A stretch of 32,928 nt of DNA from Candidatus Woesebacteria bacterium GW2011_GWA1_38_8 (GTDB lineage Bacteria > Patescibacteriota > Microgenomatia > UBA8517). This document shows positions 8,727 to 17,781 of the stretch, in pieces. The notes beneath the pieces were generated by a model. It had not been told where the DNA came from, ran no database searches, and saw only the letters and a program-made list of their open reading frames with translations. Every line of letters starts with the position of its first letter. Position 1 is the stretch's first letter. Both the position numbers and the translations under genes were made by a program. The stretch covers positions 1 through 32,928 of the forward strand of contig LBVJ01000017.1 of the NCBI GenBank assembly GCA_000993025.1. Direction: 5' to 3'.

Positions 8727-9626
8727 ATGCTGCAATACCAAAATTTACTCTCGGATATTTTGAAAAACGGGGTGATTGAAAAAAACGAGCGAACGGGAAC
8801 CGGAACAAAAAAGGTATATGGACGAATGTTCCGCTTTGATCTTTCGAAAGGATTCCCCCTTCTTACAACCAAAAAGATGTTTACAAAAGGAGTTATATAT
8901 GAACTTTTGTGGATGATTTCGGGAAATTCCAATATCAGATACCTAGTTCAAAATGGAGTCAACATCTGGAACGAATGGCCGTACCAAAATTACATCACAA
9001 AAAATAAATTTGAGAAAAAATATCCGATATATAGCGACAAATGGTTAGCAGAAAAAGAGCGGTTTGTTGAAAAAATTAAAAATGATTTAAAATTTGCAAA
9101 AAAATGGGGTGACTGCGGTCCGTTTTACGGAGTTCAGTGGAGAAATTTTTCGGGTGTGGATCAACTGAGCTGGGTGATAAATGAAATTAAAAAGAACCCC
9201 GGGAGCAGAAGATTGATCGTTAATGCATGGAATGCACCATTAATCGATAAAATGGCACTTCCCCCATGCCATGTGATGTATCAATTTAATGTAGCCTATG
9301 GCAAACTTTCATGCATGATGTATCAAAGATCGGTTGATACATTTCTTGGACTTCCGTTTAATATTGCAAGCTATGCCCTTTTAACATTAATGGTTGCCCA
9401 GGTCACCGGACATAAGCCGGGAGCGCTTGTTATGGCGCTTGCCGATACACATTTGTATCTTAATCACATCAAACAAGCTAAAGAACAGATCTTGCGAAAG
9501 CCGTACAAATTACCCCAGATGAAACTAAATCCCAAAGTTAAGTCGCTTTTCGAATTCAAATTTGAAGATTTCGAGCTGGTAAATTATAAATCCCATCCAG
9601 CAATAAAAGCAGAAATATCGGTCTAA
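8727..9626 (+). CDS. thyA: Thymidylate synthase
   Basis: NGVIEKNERTGTGTKKVYGRMFRFDLSKGFPLLTTKK, LPPCHVMYQFNV, QRSVDTFLGLPFNIASYALL, GALVMALADTHLYLNH. Confidence 0.97.
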   Translation: MLQYQNLLSDILKNGVIEKNERTGTGTKKVYGRMFRFDLSKGFPLLTTKKMFTKGVIYELLWMISGNSNIRYLVQNGVNIWNEWPYQNYITKNKFEKKYPIYSDKWLAEKERFVEKIKNDLKFAKKWGDCGPFYGVQWRNFSGVDQLSWVINEIKKNPGSRRLIVNAWNAPLIDKMALPPCHVMYQFNVAYGKLSCMMYQRSVDTFLGLPFNIASYALLTLMVAQVTGHKPGALVMALADTHLYLNHIKQAKEQILRKPYKLPQMKLNPKVKSLFEFKFEDFELVNYKSHPAIKAEISV

Positions 9627-9683
9627 TTAAACTATTAAATTGTTATATTACTAAATTGTTGTTAATGACAATCTTAGTGGAGC

Positions 9684-9730
9684 GTCATCCTGAAAAGGTA
9701 GAGTGTCATCCCAAACGAAGTGAAGGATCT
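9684..9730. repeat. Intergenic copy of the GTCATCCTGA...GAAGGATCT dispersed palindromic repeat
   Basis: gtcatcctgaaaaggtagagtgtcatcccaaacgaagtgaaggatct; related copies inside topA and queA. Confidence 0.6.
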
Positions 9731-9745
9731 TGTTGGCAGTAATAT

Positions 9746-10234
9746 ATGATTATTTCAATAATCGCAGCTGTAGCTGAAAATAATGTTATCGGAAAGAAAA
9801 ATTCATTACCTTGGAATTTGCCCGCTGATCTGAAACATTTTCAAAAAATCACCATGGGGCACTGCCTTATTGTAGGGCAAAATACGCATGAGTCGATAGG
9901 AAAAGCCTTACCCGGAAGGACAAATATAATACTAACGTTCGATAAAAATTACAGAAGTGAAGGCTGTCTAATTGTCACATCCATCGAAGAAGCGTTAAGG
10001 GTGGCAAGTGCAAAAAATGAGAACGAGTTTTTTATTATTGGTGGCGCATCCATTTATAAACAATTTATTGAAATTGCCAACAAACTTTACATTACAAGAA
10101 TCCATCACAAATTCGACGGCGATGTATATTTTCCTGAAATAGATCTCAATAAATGGAAATTAGTTTCAAAAGAAGAGCACAAAAAGGACGATAAAAATCC
10201 GTACGATTACACTTTTATTGTTTACGAAAAATAA
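9746..10234 (+). CDS. folA: Dihydrofolate reductase
   Basis: IISIIAAVAENNVIGKKNSLPWNLPADLKHFQKITMGHCLIVGQNTHESIGKALPGRTNIILT, FIIGGASIYKQF. Confidence 0.95.
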   Translation: MIISIIAAVAENNVIGKKNSLPWNLPADLKHFQKITMGHCLIVGQNTHESIGKALPGRTNIILTFDKNYRSEGCLIVTSIEEALRVASAKNENEFFIIGGASIYKQFIEIANKLYITRIHHKFDGDVYFPEIDLNKWKLVSKEEHKKDDKNPYDYTFIVYEK

Positions 10235-10242
10235 TAATTCCT

Positions 10243-10563
10243 CTATCTCCGAAGATGTTTGTTGCGGGCACCCGGAGGTGGATCATAGAAGATGACTCTA
10301 CCTTCTTCTCGATATTCAGGATTCGGCACTCTCCACGCACCGATTTGCGATATATCATTTATGCTTAAATTGCCGGTTCGAAAGAGTATATTTGCTCTTC
10401 TTGTTTTTTCAAATTGAGGAATAACTTCGGCAACCCCGCCATCAAGACCCAGGCTCATTCTAATTCTCGAGGGATCGAAGTTTTTATCGGAATAACCAAA
10501 CCCATTTTCAAGCTCATCCTGTTCTTTTTTTTGACTCTCTTCAACTAGTCTTTCGCTGGTCAT
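10243..10563 (-). CDS. Hypothetical protein
   Basis: 106 aa ORF overlapping the upstream ORF stop by 4 nt (ATGA-type coupling). Confidence 0.5.
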   Translation of the reverse strand: MTSERLVEESQKKEQDELENGFGYSDKNFDPSRIRMSLGLDGGVAEVIPQFEKTRRANILFRTGNLSINDISQIGAWRVPNPEYREEGRVIFYDPPPGARNKHLRR

Positions 10564-10778
10564 TTATACCAAGGGTTATTGTTTTTTCCGGCAAGCCCGG
10601 GAAACAGTTCTTTACTTTCTGAACTGTTAGATTTATCGGTCGGGGAATGTTTACTGCCCGGAAGTATTTTTAACTCATTTAACGCTATTTCTTCAAGTTC
10701 TTCCGGTACTTTCTTGCCTCTGATAACGTAGTCGTATGGAGATAATCTATCCTTATTAATTCTGGTTTCTATAGTCAT
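10560..10778 (-). CDS. Hypothetical protein
   Basis: 72 aa ORF; reverse-strand TATTCT 8 nt upstream of ATG; coupled with 10243..10563. Confidence 0.5.
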   Translation of the reverse strand: MTIETRINKDRLSPYDYVIRGKKVPEELEEIALNELKILPGSKHSPTDKSNSSESKELFPGLAGKNNNPWYK

Positions 10779-10885
10779 TAGAAATCAGAATACCCGTTTT
10801 AAAACTATTATTCAAGTATCTATCTCAAGCAATATGATCTGCGATCGGTCAAAAAATATAAGGTAATATGAAGGGATATTGAGTG

Positions 10886-11425
10886 TTATATCTGCTTTTC
10901 TTTTTTCGAAGAAGTAACGCGGCCGCCTTGCCATTGGCCTCTATACACATTCCCACCGCTTCTCACCTCATAAAAAAGAATGTGAACAATTCTTGCTCCA
11001 AGCTCTATTTCGACGTTGCAATTTCCTGAATTGTAAAAAGTAAAAGATAGTTTCCCGCTATAACCGGGTGCGACATTACCCCCGCTTAAAATGATTCCGC
11101 TTCTATATAAAGTACTTCGTAACCAAAAATTAGCTGTCAGATTGTCCGGCAGATTAACACTCTCAATAGTAGATACAAGCAGGTGTTCGGCGGGTTTAAT
11201 TTTTACAGATGTTCTTTTTAAATTATGAAATTCCGCAACTAATTCAGAATCAACAGATTTTCGTTCTTCGATACCAAGAAAAGCTTTTCCTTTAATTCTA
11301 TAAACTTCACCCAATCTCAAGTCAAAACCGGCACCTTCCGGATTCGTAAGTTCTCTTTCCGAAAGATCTTCAACGAGTTTTTTTTCTTTAACCAATTTCA
11401 AAAGAATTTTGGGTCCGAGAATCAT
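10886..11425 (-). CDS. dcd: dCTP deaminase / dUTPase-superfamily protein
   Basis: NPEGAGFDLRLGEVYRI, LWLRST-like LTANFWLRSTLYRSGIILSGGNVAPGYSGKLSFTFYNSG. Confidence 0.85.
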   Translation of the reverse strand: MILGPKILLKLVKEKKLVEDLSERELTNPEGAGFDLRLGEVYRIKGKAFLGIEERKSVDSELVAEFHNLKRTSVKIKPAEHLLVSTIESVNLPDNLTANFWLRSTLYRSGIILSGGNVAPGYSGKLSFTFYNSGNCNVEIELGARIVHILFYEVRSGGNVYRGQWQGGRVTSSKKEKQI

Positions 11426-11505
11426 AATTGCACTAAATATGCATTTTACAGGATTTTATAGGAATTTAAAGGAGTTTAGAGGGATTAGTTGGGTTTTCGC
11501 CGAGT

Positions 11506-13632
11506 CTAACTCGGCTTCCGCCAGCTTGCCCATTTGCATTTCGGGTACCGGCTGCATCCGTAAAATTTTCTTCCTTTTTTGGTTTTTTTGACAATTACTT
11601 CTCCTTTTTTGCAATCGGGGCATTTTTTCCCGATCTTGTCCAAATATTTTGCAGTATATTTGCATTCGGGAAATTTATCGCACGATAGAAACTTCCCAAA
11701 CCTTCCCGTTCTTATAACAATATCTCCCTTTTTACATTCGGGACATTTTTCTCCCGTCTTTTCTGCTTCTATTGCAACTCTTTTTGCCTTTTTTTCTACA
11801 TCAAGGAGTTTTTTCTCGAACGGTTTATAAAAATCCCTTATCAACTCCACCCACTTTTCTTCGCCGTTAGCAACTTTATCCAAACCCTCTTCCATCCCTG
11901 CAGTAAATTGATATTCAAAAACATCAGGAAAATTACCTATCAAAAAATCATTGACGGCAATCCCTACAGATGTTGGTGAAAACTTGCCCTCGTTTTTTTC
12001 TACATAATTTCTTATTTGAATTGTATTGATCGTCGGAGCATAAGTTGAAGGCCTCCCAATTCCCAGTTTCTCGAGTACCTTTATAAGCGAGGCTTCTGTA
12101 TATCTTGCCGGAGGTTGGGTAAATTTCTGCAAGGGAATAACTTTTAATAATTTTAATGTTTCATCTTTGGAAACATCCGGCAATTGAGCGGGGTCAGCAT
12201 CAAAAGATCCTTTACTACGTTCAGGATGACGTAAAGACGAATCCACAGCAACCTTGTCATAATCCACTTTTACATAAAGAATCTTCCATCCATCAAATTT
12301 CATTATCTGACCGGAAACACGTAATAAATATTTATTCTTTATTTCTTCAGTTCTTTCTTTCTTAAATTCCGTTACTACATCTATTGTTGTTTCATCGTAA
12401 ACACTTGCGGTCATCTGGCAGGCAACAAACCTTTTCCAAATTAGTTTATATAGCATTTCCCCCTCCCTCTCGTATCTCGAATTTTGTAATTCGTATTTCG
12501 AATTTACACTTGTCGGCCTAATTGCCTCGTGTGCCTCTTGAGCAACTTTTGAGGAAGTTTTGTAGAACTTCGGTTTTTCCGGAAGATACTCCCCGCCGTA
12601 CTGTTTTTTTATAAAATCGCGCGTCTTTCTGATTGCCTCTAAAGATATGTTCATCGAATCAGTTCTGTGGTATGTGATCAAACCCTCTTCGTATAAAGCC
12701 TGGGCAACACTCATCGTCTTTTTGGATGACCAACCAAATATTCTCGCTGCCGCTTGCGACATTGTGGATGTGGTAAAAGGAGGATATGGACTCTTGTTTA
12801 CCTCACGTTTGACTACATCCAATACTGTATATTCCGACGCTTTCAGATCGGATACTACCTTATCAGCGTTTTCCTTATTTTGAATTTCCGCTTTTTTGTC
12901 GTTAATTTTGATAAGCTGAACTTCAAAAGTATTTTTTTGTTCATTTGGAGTTTTGGAAGTTTGAAGATTTACAAAAATTTCCCAATACTCTTTACTTTTA
13001 AAAGCCTCTATTTCCCTTTCTTTTTCAACGATAAGTCTCACACAAACGGTCTGTACACGGCCTGCTGAAAGACCACGCCGTACTTTTTTCCAGAGAAGCG
13101 GAGATAGTTTATAGCCAACAAGTCTATCAAGCACACGCCTTGCGGTTTGCGCATGTACCAGATTTTTATCAACATCGCGGGGATTCTTTATAGCTTCCTC
13201 GACGGCATTTTTCGTTATCTCGTGGAAAACAATACGCGATACTACGATATTACGGTATTGAGATACTGCGAGATTTTTATCTGTTTTCTCTCTTAATATC
13301 TTAGTATCCTTTTGATCTTTGGACCTTAAGCTATGTTTATCTTTTATGATCTCTGCCACGTGCTGTGCTATTGCCTCCCCCTCTCTGTCAGGGTCTGTTG
13401 CTATAAAAACATTTTTTGCTTTTTTTGAAGCGGTTTGAATTTTTCTTATCGTCTCACTCCTTTTTTCTACCACCCGATAATCGGGTTTAAAATCATGCTC
13501 GACATCGATACTTAATTTATTTTTCGGAAGATCTTTAATGTGTCCTGTTGTTGCTTCCACCACGTAACCGCTTCCCAAAAATCGGGAAAGTGTTCTCGCC
13601 TTGGTCGGTGACTCAACTATAATTAAATCCAT
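11506..13632 (-). CDS. topA: DNA topoisomerase I with C-terminal zinc-finger repeats
   Basis: MDLIIVESPTKARTLSRFLG, TDPDREGEAIA, SAGRVQTVCVRLIVEKE, EGLITYHRTDS, CPECKKGDIVIRTGRFGKFLSC. Confidence 0.96.
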   Translation of the reverse strand: MDLIIVESPTKARTLSRFLGSGYVVEATTGHIKDLPKNKLSIDVEHDFKPDYRVVEKRSETIRKIQTASKKAKNVFIATDPDREGEAIAQHVAEIIKDKHSLRSKDQKDTKILREKTDKNLAVSQYRNIVVSRIVFHEITKNAVEEAIKNPRDVDKNLVHAQTARRVLDRLVGYKLSPLLWKKVRRGLSAGRVQTVCVRLIVEKEREIEAFKSKEYWEIFVNLQTSKTPNEQKNTFEVQLIKINDKKAEIQNKENADKVVSDLKASEYTVLDVVKREVNKSPYPPFTTSTMSQAAARIFGWSSKKTMSVAQALYEEGLITYHRTDSMNISLEAIRKTRDFIKKQYGGEYLPEKPKFYKTSSKVAQEAHEAIRPTSVNSKYELQNSRYEREGEMLYKLIWKRFVACQMTASVYDETTIDVVTEFKKERTEEIKNKYLLRVSGQIMKFDGWKILYVKVDYDKVAVDSSLRHPERSKGSFDADPAQLPDVSKDETLKLLKVIPLQKFTQPPARYTEASLIKVLEKLGIGRPSTYAPTINTIQIRNYVEKNEGKFSPTSVGIAVNDFLIGNFPDVFEYQFTAGMEEGLDKVANGEEKWVELIRDFYKPFEKKLLDVEKKAKRVAIEAEKTGEKCPECKKGDIVIRTGRFGKFLSCDKFPECKYTAKYLDKIGKKCPDCKKGEVIVKKTKKGRKFYGCSRYPKCKWASWRKPS

Positions 13633-13700
13633 ATTTAAATTGTTATTAAATTGTTTTTACTTTGCGATTTCAACAATTTGACCACTTAGCCATTTAACAA

Positions 13701-14801
13701 TTATATTTTCTTATAAACTCCTCCTCCCACTTCTTTTACCAATCCTTTCAGCCTCATCGACATAAGTGTTGAGGAAATTTTTGAAACATTGCCTCCTGAT
13801 ATTCTAACAAGCTCGTCAAGGTGCAGTGGTTCCGCCTCCAATAATTTTATAATCTTTTCCTCATCCCTACTGTCCGGCAGAACTTTTGCTACTTTATCTC
13901 TATCTACTTTAACTTCTAAAGACAGTTCGTCAAGGATATCTTTTGGACAAAATGCCCATTTTGCACCATTTTGAAGTAAATAATGAGGTGCTTCGCTCAT
14001 CGGTGAAGTGATCTGTCCCGGTACGGCAAAAACCGTTTTCCCCTGTTGGGCAGCAGAGGAAGCGGTCAAAAGCGTTCCGCTTTTTTTGTATCCTTCAATA
14101 ACAACAACTGCTTTGGAAAGACCCGATACTATCCTGTTTCTGGACGGAAAGTTTACCGGGAGAGCCGGATAACCGAGAGGGTATTCTGAAAGAATTGCTC
14201 CGCCGCTTTTTACAATATCGTTTGCCAGTTTTATATTTTCCGGAGGATAAATATTATCAAGTCCCGAAGCAATAACGGCTATCGTCCTTCCACCCATATT
14301 TAACGCAGATCTATGGGCTACGGAATCTATACCACGGGCTAAGCCTGAAATGATAGTAATCCCCAAACTTGCCAACTCTGACGAAAACTTTTCCGTTACC
14401 TCTTTCCCGTAATATGTCATCTTGCGCGTTCCCACTATTGCTACTGCATTTTCATCGAAAATGGACAATTTACCAAGAGAGTATAAAACCACAGGGGCAT
14501 CATCCAGTTCTTTGAGATTTTTTGGGTATAGTTTGTCCCCTTTTACAATATACGAGATACCTTTTTGCTCAAGCGAAGAAAAATATTTATCACAGTTGAA
14601 AGAATTTCTATATTTGATAAATTTATCCGCTAAATTATCTTTAACTCCAACTTCTAAAAGATCTTTTTTCTCAACATTCCACGCTCTTTTTGCATTTTTA
14701 AAGTAGTTTATAAGAAGAGTAACTCTTCTCGGTCCAAAATCGGTAAATGAACATAGAGCTACAAGATATTTGTCATCAGACATAAATATAATATTAGCCA
14801 A
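13701..14801 (-). CDS. dprA: DNA processing protein DprA/Smf
   Basis: AIVGTRKMTYYGKEVTEKFSSELASLGITIISGLARGIDSVAHRSAL, FPSRNRIVSGLSKAVVVIEGYKKSGTLLTA, C-terminal winged-helix-like segment. Confidence 0.94.
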   Translation of the reverse strand: MANIIFMSDDKYLVALCSFTDFGPRRVTLLINYFKNAKRAWNVEKKDLLEVGVKDNLADKFIKYRNSFNCDKYFSSLEQKGISYIVKGDKLYPKNLKELDDAPVVLYSLGKLSIFDENAVAIVGTRKMTYYGKEVTEKFSSELASLGITIISGLARGIDSVAHRSALNMGGRTIAVIASGLDNIYPPENIKLANDIVKSGGAILSEYPLGYPALPVNFPSRNRIVSGLSKAVVVIEGYKKSGTLLTASSAAQQGKTVFAVPGQITSPMSEAPHYLLQNGAKWAFCPKDILDELSLEVKVDRDKVAKVLPDSRDEEKIIKLLEAEPLHLDELVRISGGNVSKISSTLMSMRLKGLVKEVGGGVYKKI

Positions 14802-14854
14802 TAGTAAATTCCTGCCCCGTTTAACGGAGAAAATTGGAAATAAGACAATATTTC

Positions 14855-16495
14855 TTATTCGTGTTCATTTGTATCTTGAACCCTGTCCTTATACCAAAAA
14901 TCAAAAACCTGCCTTGCAATGGGACCTGCAACCTTTGACCCCTCCCCACCCTCTTCGACAAGAATCGTAAGAACTATCTCCGGTTCATCTACCGGTCCAA
15001 AAACAGTAAACCAAGCATGGGTTTTATCCTCTGTCCCAACTTGTGCCGTCCCTGTTTTACAAGCCACTTCGACTCCGGACTTTTCCTCAAAATCAAAAAA
15101 AGTATATCCTGTTCCGCCCGCCGAACACGCTTTTCTCATCCCCTCTTTTACCAATTCAATATTACTTTCTTCGATGCCAAGATCAAGACAGTTCGGGTTG
15201 TAGCCGGTTTCAAAACCGGAAACGAAATGCGGTTTACACAATTCCCCCCCATTTGATATGGCGGATATAGCCGAATGAATGGCGATCGGAGTAACCAATA
15301 AATCCCCCTGTCCGATCGATAGATGATAAGTGTTACCCAGAAACCACCTTTCACCCTTCACTTCTTCTTTCCATTTTGGGTTTGGCACCAACCCTTCAAC
15401 TTCCCCCGAAAGATCGATGCCTGTTTTTTGTGATAAACCGAATTTTTGAGACCATGAAACTATGTTGTCAATACCCGTTAACTCCCCGATCTTATAAAAA
15501 AATGTGTCTGTAGATCTCGCGATCGCTCTTGTGACATCTATGCTTCCTTCCGAACCTCCATACTGAGTAAAGTACCAGTTGGAAAATGAATAATTCCCAT
15601 AGGCAGTTGAAAAAGTAATGCTGCCCGTGTCTTGATAGTAATAACCCCGATCTATCACTTTTGTTTCAAGAGCTGCAGTGGCAACCAAAGGTTTATAGAT
15701 TGATCCGGGGGGATATTTCCCCGATATCGATCTATTAAAGAGAGGTAATTTATCATCATTTAAGATCTCTATTGTTTTTTCCGATCCTTCTACAAAAAGG
15801 TTTGGGTCGTACGATGGTGACGAATACATTGCCAAAATTTGACCTGTCGGGTCACTCGCAATAATCGCGCCGGTAACTCCGTCAAACAAAGTCGATACAT
15901 ATTCCTGAAGAGGATAATCTATTGTCGTTTTTATATCTTCTCCCTTTTCGGGTTCTTTTGTACCCAATTCCCGTATAAAACTACCATCTGCTTCCACTTC
16001 GATCAGCATTTCTCCGTCGTCTCCGCGCAGTCGGCAATCATAAAATTCCTCAAGACCAGATCGTCCGATCGTGTCGTCTGCAGACCGCATCCCCTTATTG
16101 ATACACTGTGCATCAGTCTTACCCGCTTCATCTGTATTCACCAAACCAACATAACCGGTTATATGAGAAGCTGAATCTCTTAACGGATATTTCCTTATCC
16201 AAGAGTTGATCTTTGTAAGTTTTTTATCGGGACTATCAGTTTCAACATAGTACCCCTTTTCATAATTAAAAAATAACCATTTTTCGAGATCGCTGTTTTT
16301 GGACAACACCTCTCCACCCCTTGCAAGAATATCTCCTCGGGGAGCTTTTATTACGACTCTCCTTATTCTGTTGCCGTCGGCAAGATCTTTGTAGTAACCC
16401 CCCTTTATCACCTGAAGTTCAAAAAGTCTGACAAACAATATTAAGAAGGCAACAATTATAAGAGCTCTGATTAAATAAAGAATATGCCTTGTCAT
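14855..16495 (-). CDS. Penicillin-binding protein 2-type transpeptidase
   Basis: N-terminal TM; SGKYPPGSIYKPLVATAALE (SxxK), STDTFFYKIG, KTGTAQ. Confidence 0.92.
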   Translation of the reverse strand: MTRHILYLIRALIIVAFLILFVRLFELQVIKGGYYKDLADGNRIRRVVIKAPRGDILARGGEVLSKNSDLEKWLFFNYEKGYYVETDSPDKKLTKINSWIRKYPLRDSASHITGYVGLVNTDEAGKTDAQCINKGMRSADDTIGRSGLEEFYDCRLRGDDGEMLIEVEADGSFIRELGTKEPEKGEDIKTTIDYPLQEYVSTLFDGVTGAIIASDPTGQILAMYSSPSYDPNLFVEGSEKTIEILNDDKLPLFNRSISGKYPPGSIYKPLVATAALETKVIDRGYYYQDTGSITFSTAYGNYSFSNWYFTQYGGSEGSIDVTRAIARSTDTFFYKIGELTGIDNIVSWSQKFGLSQKTGIDLSGEVEGLVPNPKWKEEVKGERWFLGNTYHLSIGQGDLLVTPIAIHSAISAISNGGELCKPHFVSGFETGYNPNCLDLGIEESNIELVKEGMRKACSAGGTGYTFFDFEEKSGVEVACKTGTAQVGTEDKTHAWFTVFGPVDEPEIVLTILVEEGGEGSKVAGPIARQVFDFWYKDRVQDTNEHE

Positions 16496-16521
16496 AATTT
16501 AAACACCGGTCTAAACACATA

Positions 16522-17538
16522 TTAAAGTCCTTTAGTGATACGGATCTTTGACAAAAGTTTCGGACTTCCCAGAAGATTAGCACACCCCTTCACTACACAA
16601 GTAATTGGGTCGTCAGCAACCATCACAGGCATTTTTGTATTTTCGGAAATTAGTTTATCGATCCCGGGGATCAAAGATCCGCCGCCTGCCATTGTAATTC
16701 CGTTTTGTATAATATCGGAAACAAGCTCGGGGGGTGTCTCCTCCAATATGCTGACAATATTCGCAATAATTTCCTGAACAACAGGAACAAGAGCTTCACG
16801 AACTTCCGACGACGAAAGTTTTATCGATTTCGGAAGTCCTGTCTCCAAGTCTCTGCCTCTTACAACATGGTATTTCTCCTTAGCAGAAACAAAACTTCCT
16901 AATATAATTTTTACATCCTCAGAGGTGATTTCCCCTAAAAGGAGCGAGTACTTAAGTTTTACAAAATTCATTATAGCCTCATTCATCTCATCACCGGCAA
17001 CCCGGATTGATCTTCCTACAACAACACCGCCAAGTGATATAACTGCTATCTCCGCAGTTCCTCCGCCGATATCGACAATGAAATTACCACCTGCTTTTTC
17101 AACCTTTAATCCTGCACCAAGGGCTGCAGCCATCGGTTCTTCTATAAGATTTACTTCACGCGCACCTGCGGATATTACCGCATCCGAAACTGCTCTTCTT
17201 TCAACTTCTGTTACACCAGAAGGGATACCTATACATATTCTCGGTTTTGGGATTTTCGGAAATCCGGAATCCGTCTCGTGAACTTTTTTTATATAGTGTT
17301 TTAACATTGCTTCCGCGGCATCAAAATCTGCTATAACCCCATCTCTTAATGGTCTTATGACTTCGACATTTGCAGGGGTTCTACCCATCATTTTTCTGGC
17401 GTCGGACCCGATAGCCAATATCTCTTTGGTTTTTTTATGTCTTGCAACAACCGATGGTTCTTTGACCAATATACCCCTACCGGAGACCCAAACCATGGTG
17501 TTCGATGTTCCGAGATCAATGGCGATATCATACGTCAT
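16522..17538 (-). CDS. mreB: Rod shape-determining protein MreB (start placed at MTYDIAIDLGTSNT)
   Basis: IAIDLGTSNTMVWVSGRGILVKEPSVVA, GNFIVDIGGGTAEIAVISLGGVV, ITMAGGGSLIPGID. Confidence 0.95.
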   Translation of the reverse strand: MTYDIAIDLGTSNTMVWVSGRGILVKEPSVVARHKKTKEILAIGSDARKMMGRTPANVEVIRPLRDGVIADFDAAEAMLKHYIKKVHETDSGFPKIPKPRICIGIPSGVTEVERRAVSDAVISAGAREVNLIEEPMAAALGAGLKVEKAGGNFIVDIGGGTAEIAVISLGGVVVGRSIRVAGDEMNEAIMNFVKLKYSLLLGEITSEDVKIILGSFVSAKEKYHVVRGRDLETGLPKSIKLSSSEVREALVPVVQEIIANIVSILEETPPELVSDIIQNGITMAGGGSLIPGIDKLISENTKMPVMVADDPITCVVKGCANLLGSPKLLSKIRITKGL

Positions 17539-17781
17539 TACTGACCATATCTTATTAATATGAGTAAAAAATTTCGGTAAGACAGATTTATATTTCCTGA
17601 GCCTTATTTCCATAAATTGTTTAAATATCGTAGCACCAAAAAGTATAATGGTAAAAGGTATATTAGTTAAGAGGAGAAGTTGGAAAGACAGTAATCGTGA
17701 TACTTTATATAACTGTACCCGTATTATTTTTAGTTTTTAATCTTTGAGTTAATGTTTCCGCATACGCTATACTAAACTGCA

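Noticed and set aside
12754-13068. Plus-strand ORF opposite topA
   Set aside because: Antisense shadow ORF with no recognisable features.
15839-16174. 111 aa plus-strand ORF opposite the penicillin-binding protein gene
   Set aside because: Antisense shadow ORF; the reverse strand encodes a recognisable PBP.
16925-17281. 118 aa plus-strand ORF opposite mreB
   Set aside because: Antisense shadow ORF rich in Ser/Pro/Thr; mreB is clear on the reverse strand.
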